This document shows, in pieces, positions 55,482 to 64,000 of a stretch of 64,000 nucleotides of DNA. This stretch comes from Limnomonas spitsbergensis. Its lineage: Eukaryota; Chlorophyta; Chlorophyceae; Chlamydomonadales. Every line of letters begins with the position of its first letter. The first letter of the stretch is position 1. The notes under the pieces are model-generated. The model was given only the letters and a program-made list of their open reading frames with translations, had not been told where the DNA came from and made no database searches. The stretch spans positions 3,472,001 to 3,536,000 of the forward strand of contig JAYJMM010000039.1 of the NCBI GenBank assembly GCA_037349105.1, written 5' to 3'. A program made the translations under genes and the position numbers.

Positions 55482-57779
55482 AAGAGGAAAGAAAGGAAAG
55501 CAAGTTCACTTTCCAAACAACACGAACAACAGCAAAAAGGTCGTGCAAACCGTATCCCCTGCCCATGAAGAGACTAGCCTTCAAAAAACTCAACTACATG
55601 TTCCACAAAAGCCAGTGCCTCCCACTCCTGCCTGCGGGATATCCTAGTTCCTGTCCCCTGGACAGGTTAAGAACCGGTGCTGTGCAATTGTGCCGTAACT
55701 CAGGAATTGTGTGAGTAACGCCCGTCCCTTACTGGTAAAATAGTTGGCTTTGCCGTACAATTACTGTGGCTGAAACGCAGGTACGTATTGCAGCCACCGT
55801 GAGGATTGTAATCCGCACACCACTGTTTAGAACGGTGCACAACTGCACACCGGCTAGGGCCTGCTGAACATTCGGCCGTAGGGGGCTGGTAGGGAATGCC
55901 TAAGCCCAACTCCTGTTACTTTGCGCAGACAGGACTCTGGTGCAGCCGAGCCACCCTCACATGGGAGGGGGCAGAATGTCAGGAACATGGAACCCGGCGA
56001 TCTAGACGGGGAGAGTGGATAGTTTGTGCCGGTTCGATCCCTTGACCTTCAGCAATGAGTTTAGATACCACTAGCGTTATGCCACTGGAATAATGTTACC
56101 TCCTGGACAGGGGGGAACCCTGAATACCCCCCCCCCACCCCACCACACACACACACAGAGGGTGGTGGTGTCGCCCTGTCCAACCGTCTTCATCATCTAG
56201 CCTAGTACACAGCAGGGTGAAGGTCAAGTCTTGTCAGAGGTGCATGGACTTTGCTGCCGGCCCCAGTGTTTACTGAGGTATAGAGGTTTGAGAGCGTGTG
56301 ACAATAAAATGCCACCGTGCTCGGTCAAAAGCACTGGGCGATCATGCTGCGGTAGACGCGTGCTTCAGGGGAGCAAAACACTCATGTGTGAAATGTAGTC
56401 ATAAGTCATGATAAGCTTCATGGGGAAGAGAAGTCCCGTGGAAAGCTCGTTGGTGGAGAATTATCCGGAGTTTGATGATATGACATCCATTTCAAGCTCT
56501 TCAGTCCGATAGTCACGACGAAGGCGTACATAATTCAACACCACACACCAGTGCATAAACCATTTCTCGTGCCCACAGCACGTTGGAGGGCTCAGGACCT
56601 GTGCTTGTTACACGTCTAGGCTTATCTAGCTATCTGAGTGAGACGCCCCCTCTCCCCATTATTTATATTTAGGTTGTTGTTTCTGCCATGCTCCGGCCAC
56701 AACCCAGCCTGTCGCTTGCAGGGATAGGTGCATGAAGCCCTATTGCTTAAGGCGTGAAGATTTGGTCACAATCGACCCATTGTCGCCCGGCAGCCCCCTC
56801 AAATTGGTCTGCCGCACGCTACCCGTAAACTTATCTTAATATTCATTTGGGAAATGACATCCTCCATTCCTCAGGCCTCATTCAATAAAAATACCCGTTT
56901 ACACACATATCATAACCCATGCGCACCATGTCGTGCGCAATTCCATCGCAGTGTCTGGCCACTTTGCAGCACGACCAGCAAATTTAAAGGAGTTCATGGA
57001 CTAGGTCAAGCAAGGCATAAAAGCACACAATCACTGCTCCGGCAAAATTAAGAGAGCTCGTCCACCGAGGTAAGCTCTGCCACCAAGGATAGTCTGCGGG
57101 TGTACTCCATACTCTGTACTGCTTCATAAGAAAGATGAAAGATTCGGGAATGGCATCACAACCGGCAACATCGGCAGCAGCCTCACCATGATGAAATAGT
57201 CAGTTCAAAATTCAAACTAAGACAGCCCGTCCAGAGCCGCCCAAGCTGCCTTGGCCACCAAGCGCGCGGCAGGAGAGATATTTCACCCCTAGGTGGAGTG
57301 TGAAACACTGACATGAGCATGCTGCAGATGCAGCAAGAACACAGATATCTCGTTATTTTGTAGTTTTCAAAATACCTCTCGCCTCACTTCACAGTAACTC
57401 CCGCGACTCGAGCGCGCGCGCAGCCCCAAAAAAAATCCAGCGGGTAGCCCCTTCAGAGCCCCCCCTCCCCACCTGTCAATCTTATGAAAGTGAGCACAAT
57501 CAAATTCGAGCCAACTCGGTAAACAGCAGCAGACCCCAGTCACAACACCTCTTCAGCACAGCAGCTGCCAGCTGCAACATCTGCACAGCACAGCAGCAGC
57601 CAGCTGCAACATCTGCACAGCACAGCAGCTGCCAGCTGCAACATTTGCGCAGCACAGAAGCAGCAGCAGCAGCAGCAGAGGCTCCCCAGAGTCAACCCAA
57701 GGCTGCCCTCCGAGGTCACAGCTGAGAGGTGGCCCCAGTGCGACAGGACACGAGGGGGAAAAGAAGCGTCTACACATCT

Positions 57780-57970
57780 TGGCCGCCTTCCGATGTACAT
57801 GAGCATGCCCTCTGGGGGCCCGATCCGGCAAACGAGCACCCACACATCGTTGCCAAAGTCACGACCAGACCACGCAGATGGCCATGCCTTTCGGCGGCCC
57901 GATCGGGCTGACCGCCCTACACATCTTCACGGCCAAGACTCAATCGATGTTCATGGACATGCCTTCCACG
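57780..57970 (-). repeat. Three copies of the P450 C-terminal end in its 3' flank
   Basis: Degraded versions of the IGPLKGMPMYI coding end follow the stop, e.g. RIGPPEGMLMYIG at about 57,790-57,830 and SPIGPPKGMAI at 57,880-57,915. They are duplicated again at 53,297-53,487. Confidence 0.85.
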
Positions 57971-57978
57971 ATGACAGC

Positions 57979-58128
57979 TCAGTCGATGTACATGGGCATG
58001 CCCTTCAGCGGCCCGATGGGGATGACCGTAGGGTGCTTGACGCCCTGAGAAGCGCCGTTGACCGCCCGCCACTTGAACCGCTTGCAGAGCAGCGACAGCA
58101 CGACACGCGCCTCGAGCATGGCCAGGTG
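57979..58128 (-). CDS. P450 last exon
   Basis: It encodes HLAMLEARVVLSLL to GPLKGMPMYID and stops with TGA at 57,979-57,981. The acceptor is CATTTAG. Confidence 0.94.
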   Translation of the reverse strand, partial: HLAMLEARVVLSLLCKRFKWRAVNGASQGVKHPTVIPIGPLKGMPMYID

Positions 58129-61100
58129 CTAAATGGAGAGCCAGGGGCAAGGCGCCGGTCAGGGTGGGCGGGTCAGGGTGGGCAGGGCCAGGTGCTACAT
58201 GAGAGCCGGGGACAGGGCAGCAGTCAGGGTGGGCCGGTCAGGGTGGGCAGGGTCAGATGCTGCATGGGAGACGGGGGCGGGGCGGCGGTCAGGGTGAGCC
58301 AGTAAGGGTGGGCAGGGCCAGATGCTACATTAGAGCCGGGGACGGGGCACCGACCAGGGTGGGCAGGTCAGGGTGGGCCGGTCAGGGTGGGCAGGGTCAG
58401 GTGCTGCATGGGAGACGGGGGCGGGGCGGCAGTCAGGGTGAGCCAGTAAGGGTGGGCAGGGCCAGATGCTACAACGGAGCCGGGGACGGGGCACCGTCCA
58501 GGGTGGGCACGTCAGGGTAGGCAGGTCAGGGTGGGCCGGTCAGGGTGGGCAGGGTCAGGTGCTGCATGGGAGACGGGGGCGGAGCGGCGGTCAGGGTGGG
58601 CAGGGGCAGGTGCAGCATGGGAGACGGGGACGGGGCACCGGTCAGGGTGGGCAGAGGCAGGTGCTTCATGGGAGACGGGGGCGGGGCGGCGGTCAAGGTG
58701 GGTAGGGGCAGGTGCTGCATGGACAGCCAGGGGCGGGGCGGCGGTCAGGGTGGGCAGGTCAGGGTGGGCAGGGTCAGGTGCTATATGGACAGCCGGGGGA
58801 AAGGCGCAGGTCAGGGTGGGCAGGGTCAGGTGCTTCATATGGAGCCAGGGGCAAGGCGCAGGTCAGGGTGGGCGGGTCAGGGTGGGCAGGGGCAGGTGCT
58901 GCATGGGAGACGGGGGCGGGGCGGCGGTCAGGGTGGGCCGGTCAGGGTGGGCAGGGGCAGGTGCTGCATGGGAGACGGGGGCGGGGCGGCCGTCAGGGTG
59001 GGCAGGGCCAGGTGCTGCATGGACAGCCAGGGGCGGGGCGGTGGTCAGGGTTGGCGGGTCAGGGTGGGCAGGTGAGGGTGGGCGGGTCAGGATGGGCAGG
59101 GGCAGGTGCTGCATGGGAGCTGGGGGGCGGGGCGGCGGTCAGGGTGGAATCAGGAGAGTGTGTGCGGAACGTGTGAATCAGGAGGAATGTAAAGACCAGG
59201 AACTTGTGTTATCCGGTGGGATGTGTGAACTGAGAATACGAGGAACCAGGTGGCATGTGTGGGATCACAAGGGATCCAGTCAGGCGAGCGGTTTCAGCTG
59301 TCCATTGCAGGGTGGTTCAGGGTGGTTCCTCTCTCTCTACTGACCCAGCCAGTTGCAGGGCCCCACATTTTTGAAGTTCTCTCCCCCTCTCTCAACTGAC
59401 CCAGACGGTTGCGAGGCCCCAGGGTTTGAGGTCATCTCCCTCACCTGACCCAGGCAGTTGCGAGGCCCCTGGATGAATGGGACGAACATGTAGGCGCGGA
59501 CAGACTCGTCAAACTTATCGTACTCTCCATCGGGCATGAAGCGGTTGGGGCAGAAGGCGTCCGGCTGGTCGTACATGTCATGCGTGCCCTGCGATTGCAG
59601 GGTTAGGGCTCACAGGTCAGGAGCGTATGAAGCGGTTGGGGCGGAAGGCGTCCAGCTGGTCGTACCGTATGTGTCGTCTGTGCGGTATATTGCCTGGGTA
59701 GGAGCAGTCAGCAGGCCACGCTGGTCAAAATGCAATGAAGAAAACATAGTCTCTGTTCGTTCGGAATCTGGATTAGTCCATATTCCTTTTCCTTCAATAA
59801 CTTTGATTCGTGGTGTAATTAATCTGAACCACGACCTTTGTTGGAGCTGCGGCAAGCCCTTACTGTTTTTATGGGCAGGAAACTTGTTGTTTCTTCACCT
59901 GTCAATTGCAGAGATAAGAAGCTTCGTTTAGCGCTAATTACCGTGAGTTAAATGTGTTTTCAATGCTCTGTCAAACCTCTTCAGTACCGTCCCACCCACC
60001 CGATTCGGTGACTAACTTTGTGCTTCTGTTGCAGGCACTTTCACGCGATAGACTAGAAACCCTGAGTTTCTCACATGCATCATGACGACGAAGACAATTT
60101 CCATGGGATTTTTACTGCGGCTTCATCCTCCTACAACCCTCTACTGTCGTACATGCAGAAAATAAACCCTAGCCTTTACCTTAAGGATACAAGCCACCAT
60201 TGTCCCCGCCGGGACCTTGTGCCCCAGCAGCTCGTCGTCCTTGGCCAGCGTCCGGGTCACCACCGGAACCACGCTGTACTTGCGTAGCGCCTCCTTGAGC
60301 ACGCTGAGCGTGTACGTCATGCCGTCCACCTCGCGCCGGGTGGGCTCTGCCTCGGCCTTGCCGAAGGTGGACTGTGCCTCTTCACGCACCTGCACGGCAG
60401 CAGAGAAGGATAGGGAAAGGAACGTAAGGAGTAGGGGGACGAGAGGAGTGGAGGGACGGGAGGAGTGGGGGGACACCCCAATTAATTTTCTTTTGTCCAG
60501 CGCCCATACGCCGCAAGCAGGACAATCGGCCATACATTTTCCCTCCCTCCCATTTTTGTTGGCAAAAAACGGGCTGTGACTCTCCTGGCAGGTAGGAACG
60601 TGGCAGCAGAGATGACGGGGGGACGGGTAAGCAGAAGCATCCGAGTGACGCAGGAAATGGGATGGGGGGCGGGTCTGGGGCATTCGAGTGACGCAAGAAA
60701 TGGGATGGGGGGCGGGTCTGGGGTATCCGAGTGACGCAGGAAATGGGATGGGGGGCGGGTCTGGGGCATCCGAGTGACGCAGGAAATGGGATGGGGGGCG
60801 GGTCTGGGGCATTCGAGTGACGCAGGAAATGGGATGGGGGGCGGGTCTGGGGCATCCGAGTGACGCAGGAAATGGGATGGGGGGCGGGTCTGGGGCATTC
60901 GAGTGACGCAGGAAATGGGATGGGGGGCGGGTCTGGGGTATCCGAGTGACGCAGGAAATGGGATGGGGGGCGGGTCTGGGGCATCCGAGTGATGCAGGAA
61001 ATTGGATGGGGGGCGGGGCTAGGGTAGCCGAGTGACGCAGGAAATGGGATAGGGGCGGGTCTGGGGTTTGGGGACGACTGCAGCAGGTGGGATTCAAATG

Positions 61101-63967
61101 CGGGATAATGCAACAGGAGAGCAATTAAAGCGCGGAGGAGGAGGTGCGGGAGAATCAGTGCTGTGCCAATTACGGCCCTTATCGTGGCTGAACTACGTAG
61201 CTGAGTTCCAGTTGCCGAAATTTCAAGGCAAAGTCAGCTACTTTACCAGTAAGGGACCGTAATTATTGACACCAGTTACACGTTTCTGAATTACGGCGCA
61301 CTTGCACAGCGCTGAGGAGAATGCATGAGCAAAAGGGTCGAGGCGTTGAGGAGCGGGATAATGCAGCAGTGGAGGGGGCTGGCGAGGTCAGGAGCGGGCG
61401 CCGGAGGCGTCCGAGAGGACACCAGACAATCCTTCCTTGAATCCCCCAGGTGGCGCATTCAGTCCTTCATTTATTAAATCATTTATTTACTGAATTTATT
61501 CCAGTTATTTACCGTTGTATTCCAATTATTCATGGCATTTACGGTACGGTAGCCCAGAGCCCCGCACCTTATCCATATACCCCCAGGTGGCGCATTCATT
61601 TATTTATTTACTGCATTTAAACAAACAGTATTGACCGTTTGTACTCCAATTATTTCTCGCATTTATTCCAGAGCCCCGCACCTTATCCATGTACTCCTGG
61701 GATTGAGAGAGTTCAAACATCGACCAGGTCAGCATGGCCGCCGATGTCTCGTGGCCGGCCAGCAGGAAGGTCTTGACCTCGTAGCAGAGCTGCAGCTCCA
61801 GTGCCGCATCCCACACAGTGCCTGCCTCCTGTGAAGAAGCAGGACATGCGGCAAGGGGGCGGGGTGAGGGTCGGAAATGGGCACAGCAGGGATCGTTGGA
61901 AGGTCTTGGCCTTGAAACAGAGCTGCACCTACAGGGCCGCATTTTCGAATTTGGCACTTCTGTCCCCCCACTCACCTGTCCTGCCGAACTACAGGCTGAA
62001 ACCCCCCCATGTCCATGCTAGACGGCTACCCACCTCAATGGACTCATTCCATTACTCTGTATTTTCCATGCACGTTCAAATTTTACTCTGCTGCCCCTTG
62101 CCCTGCCCCCCCCTCCCCCCCCTCTGCCTGACCATAGGCTGGATACTATCCAAGTTGGGCACAGCTACCCACCTCAAGCGAGTCCATGATCCGGTCCAGA
62201 ATCAGTATGGTCACTCGAGTCCATGACCACAGGCTGGATACCATTCCAAGGCACCGCTACCTACCTCAAGCGAGTCCATGATCCGGACCCTAAACCCACC
62301 TCAATGGAGTCCATGATCCGGTCCAGGATGTCCTTGCGCTCCCGCTTAACGCCACTCTGCCTGGAGCTCCACCGCGCCCTGTCAGTAAGAGGGAGGAGGG
62401 TTGCAGATTTAAGTATCCACCCTTGGATCCAATGCACCCTAAGCTCCAACGCGCCCAGGTATGGCAGGCCCTGCTGTCAGCAGCTACAGCCATGGCAAGC
62501 CCTGCTTCTCACAGCTACAGCCATGGCATGCCCTGCCTCTTACAGCGACAGCCATGGCAGGCCCAGCTGTCAGCAGCAACTGTCATAGCAGACCCACTTT
62601 TTGTCAGCTACAGCCATGGAAGGCACTGCTGTTGTTAGGTTGGTAAAGGTCCCTCTCAGCCTGCCTGGTTTTCGACAATGAGCCCACCTCAGACCATCCC
62701 ACACTTGCAAAGGCCCAATTGGGATCAAATCTTTCGCGGCGTACAGACTACTGGTGGTGTAGTTTAGCGTTAGACGTTCAGTTTTTAGGCTTAAGCGGCT
62801 TACAGAGACAGCTTTCAGCATGGCTGGCGGTGCATGTGGCCTCATGCCAGAGGCCAGATCGGTAGAAGAATGGTGGCCAGACCATGAAGAAAGAAAACAC
62901 AGGCCCATGCACCTGGAAGAAGCTGAAGGGGAACTCTTTGGTTTATCGAGTTACCCTTCGGTTACCGAGGAACTCTTCGGTTACTCTTAGGTTTACGAAG
63001 TTACTCTTTGTTAACCGACTTTGGCAGGCCACCGGGCAGTCACCCCTTGACGCCGATGGGGACCCAAACTTGACCGGCCATCCGCCGTAAGCCCAAGCGG
63101 CAGGCACAGTATTGTGCCAATTATGGTCCTTACAGTGGCTGACATACGTACCTGAGTATCAGTCCCCGTAATCTCAAGGCAAAATATCAGCTACTGTCAC
63201 CAAAAAGGGGCCGTAATTACTTACATGGTTTTTGAATCACAGCGCAATTGAACAGCAATCATTGCAGGGGCCATCCCAGCCGTAGGCCATGATGTGGGCG
63301 AGTTACAGCACAAGCACCGTCAAACGATCAGCGGAAACGGCATTCAGTCCCTGTCAGTCGCACCCACACCTGAAGAAGTTGACGAGGTACTCATTGAGCT
63401 GTTTGATGCGCGAGCGGAACTGGAACCAGGCCGGGGTGGGCAGGTACTGGCGGTACGGTCGAAGTACGCGGATGTTGGCCTCCTCCATGACAGGCAGGTA
63501 CAGCATCGGGAACACCTAGAGGGACACAGAGGGGAGGGGGGGTTACGTGTTCAGGAGATGCAGGTACCTCGGGAACACCTAGAGGGACACAGGGGGGAGG
63601 GGGGGTTACGTGTTCAGGAGATGCAGGTACTCTGGGAAAATTGGGATAAAGGATGGGACAGGGCGTGTTAGTGGTGTAAGCAGGGAGGGACAGGGTGTTG
63701 ATGAGGGGCATGACACTAAACGGGGTACGGGTTACAGGTTCAAGTATTGCCAACCCTGCACATTTGTATACAAAATATGAGAGCCCACATCTTACCTTTC
63801 CATCTCTAGCCGAAACCACAATACCACACCTGGAAAAAATACCCACCCCCTCCTCCAACCGCACCCCTTGCAGGGTGTTGGGTTTATGCCAAGGTTAAAC
63901 CCTACACCCTCGTCCACACCTTGTCACACTCTTCAGGCTCCATGCTGAGCACGGCCTCTCCGATCAC
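57979..63967 (-). CDS. Cytochrome P450, seven 3' exons (5' part outside window)
   Basis: A heme-thiolate monooxygenase. Exons 63967-63920, 63515-63370, 62378-62300, 61828-61682, 60389-60180, 59588-59445 and 58128-57979 join in phase to about 307 codons, roughly the C-terminal 60% of a normal P450. Landmarks in order are the I-helix oxygen-binding LLAGHETSA, K-helix KEALRKY (ExxR), PERF-type FCPNRFMPDGEYD, heme loop FIQGPRNCLGQ with the Cys ligand, then EARVVLSLLCKRF and IPIGPLKGMPMYID before TGA. The form resembles plant and algal P450s of the CYP97/CYP746 region, but I cannot assign the subfamily or substrate. Membrane anchor and N-terminus lie beyond 64,000. Confidence 0.95.
58140..59135 (-). 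repeat. ~50-70 bp minisatellite of P450 last-exon acceptors, about 15 copies
   Basis: Each unit holds, on the minus strand, CAG or TAG followed by CACCTGNCC, the exact start of the last exon, then CTGCCCACCCTGAC-type intron. Landmarks lie at 58,191, 58,258, 58,323, 58,402, 58,466, 58,560, 58,610, 58,661, 58,712, 58,780, 58,832, 58,898, 58,960, 59,013 and 59,107. Confidence 0.95.
59340..59442 (-). repeat. Two copies of the heme exon 3' end
   Basis: Degraded copies of the RNCLGQ coding end and donor at 59,341-59,366 and 59,396-59,421, about 55 bp apart. Confidence 0.88.
59445..59588 (-). CDS. P450 heme-binding exon
   Basis: It encodes FCPNRFMPDGEYDKFD and FVPFIQGPRNCLGQ; the Cys is the heme ligand. 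Donor GTGAGG. Confidence 0.96.
59618..59668 (-). repeat. Internal fragment copy of the heme exon
   Basis: A 45 bp piece encoding YDQLDAFRPNRFI lies upstream of the true exon. Its Arg matches the PERF-type Arg consensus better than the Cys in the genuine exon (FCPNRF). Confidence 0.85.
60180..60389 (-). CDS. P450 K-helix exon
   Basis: It encodes LSVLKEALRKYSVVPVVTR (ExxR) and LLGHKVPAGTMVAC. Acceptor GTGCAG, donor GTAAAG, 70 codons. Confidence 0.95.
60640..61075. repeat. 43 bp minisatellite, 10 copies
   Basis: Highly regular units built of GAAATGGGATGGGGGGCGGG and TCTGGGGCATCCGAGTGACG, in the intron before the K-helix exon. It makes long proline-rich frames on the minus strand that I do not regard as coding. 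Confidence 0.95.
61167..61264. mobile_element. ~98 bp MITE-like element, copy A
   Basis: The ends are inverted: CAATTACGGCCCTTA and, at the other end, TAAGGGACCGTAATT. The interior shares GTGGCTGA, CTGAG and AAGGCAAA...TCAGCTACT blocks with the copy at 63,118. Confidence 0.7.
61440..61680 (-). repeat. Copies of the I-helix exon donor region in AT-rich repeats
   Basis: Two units of about 125 bp share CCAGGTGGCGCATTCA and long TTTATT-rich text. The end of the unit near 61,560 copies the MDKV donor context of the I-helix exon. Confidence 0.8.
61682..61828 (-). CDS. P450 I-helix exon
   Basis: It encodes FLLAGHETSAAMLTW, the oxygen-activating A/G-G-x-E/D-T motif. Acceptor TTCACAG, donor GTGCGG. 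Confidence 0.95.
61890..61950 (-). repeat. Partial copy of the I-helix exon 5' half
   Basis: A degraded copy of the ALELQLCYEVKTF coding stretch lies about 135 bp upstream of the exon. Confidence 0.82.
62028..62295 (-). repeat. Four copies of the DILDRIMDSIE exon end
   Basis: The GTCCATGATCCGG(T/A)CC text and the CCACCTC donor context recur near 62,033, 62,171, 62,213 and 62,265. Confidence 0.85.
62300..62378 (-). CDS. P450 exon (DILDRIMDSIE)
   Basis: 79 nt, acceptor CTGACAG, donor GTGGGT. It leads into the I-helix exon. Confidence 0.88.
62455..62632. repeat. 31 bp tandem repeat, about 6 copies
   Basis: Units start CAGCCATGGCAAGCCCTGCT and end in CAGCTA; the third and fourth copies are more diverged. 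Confidence 0.9.
63118..63218. mobile_element. ~100 bp MITE-like element, copy B
   Basis: Inverted ends CAATTATGGTCCTTA and GGGGCCGTAATTA, the same interior blocks as copy A. A more distant relative lies at about 51,190-51,300 and its duplicate at 55,673-55,783. Confidence 0.7.
63370..63515 (-). CDS. P450 exon (F/G-helix region)
   Basis: It encodes VFPMLYLPVMEEANIR, LRPYRQYLPTPAW and IKQLNEYLVNFF. Acceptor CTCTAG, donor GTGTGG. Confidence 0.9.
63520..63665 (-). repeat. Two copies of a P450 exon 5' end
   Basis: A unit of about 66 bp with the CTAG acceptor, GTGTTCCCG start and GGGGGGTTACGTGTTCAGG text is repeated upstream of the exon that starts at 63,515. Confidence 0.88.
63920..63967 (-). 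CDS. P450 exon (VIGEAVLSMEPEE)
   Basis: A 48 nt exon in phase 0, acceptor TGCAG, donor GTGTGG. It is the most 5' exon I can define in the window. Confidence 0.75.
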
Positions 63968-64000
63968 CTGCAGAAGTGCATAAAGGAGCAATCGGGTTTG

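Larger units (their letters stand above)
53685..58168. repeat. 4.48 kb tandem duplication, copy 2
   Basis: This copy carries the genuine P450 last exon at its right end and a truncated matrix-gene exon 1 at its left end. It could be a recent duplication or two alleles joined by the assembler. Confidence 0.97.

Noticed and set aside
60382..61124. Proline-rich minus-strand protein upstream of the P450 K-helix exon
   Set aside because: Encoded by the 43 bp minisatellite; the acceptor at 60,390 defines the real exon start.

Overview
The window looks like nuclear DNA of a volvocine or chlamydomonadalean green alga. Supporting signs are a hydroxyproline-rich, pherophorin-like extracellular matrix glycoprotein, intron-rich GC-biased genes with GTGAG-type donors, a plastid-type phosphohexomutase resembling the plant phosphoglucosamine mutase family, a cytochrome P450, a nuclear tRNA-Ser(CGA), and many minisatellites. 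The species cannot be named from the sequence alone.

Layout: (1) 1-18,378 is an uninterrupted 18.4 kb minisatellite of about 800 units of 22-23 bp, with a roughly 6.1 kb higher-order duplication inside it. (2) 18,683-31,274 (minus strand) holds ten exons of a phosphohexomutase, all with matching splice phases. Its C-terminal end is missing and would have to lie beyond the array, so the array appears to sit in an intron or to have severed the gene. (3) 31.3-44.5 kb is poor in genes. It contains a candidate orphan exon, a LINE-like relic, tRNA-Ser(CGA), a 21 bp minisatellite, a 721 bp terminal-inverted-repeat element, and the two 3' exons of a plus-strand 3CxxC zinc-finger gene (41,388-43,040). 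(4) 44,559-49,324 (minus strand) is a four-exon secreted proline-rich matrix glycoprotein with an apparent frameshift in its last proline hinge. (5) 49,199-58,168 is a nearly identical 4.48 kb tandem duplication. It copied the last exon of the upstream P450 gene and the first exon of the matrix gene. (6) 57,979-63,967 (minus strand) holds the seven 3' exons of a cytochrome P450 whose 5' part lies beyond the window.

The most striking pattern runs through all three multi-exon minus-strand genes. Most exons are flanked, inside the adjoining intron, by tandem arrays whose unit is a copy of the exon's own end, its splice site and some intron. These units supply up to about 15 decoy splice sites per intron. 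The introns seem to have grown by repeated tandem duplication across exon-intron boundaries, and the 18.4 kb array may be an extreme case in the same gene. I found no statement of this pattern that I could cite; it is read directly from the sequence.
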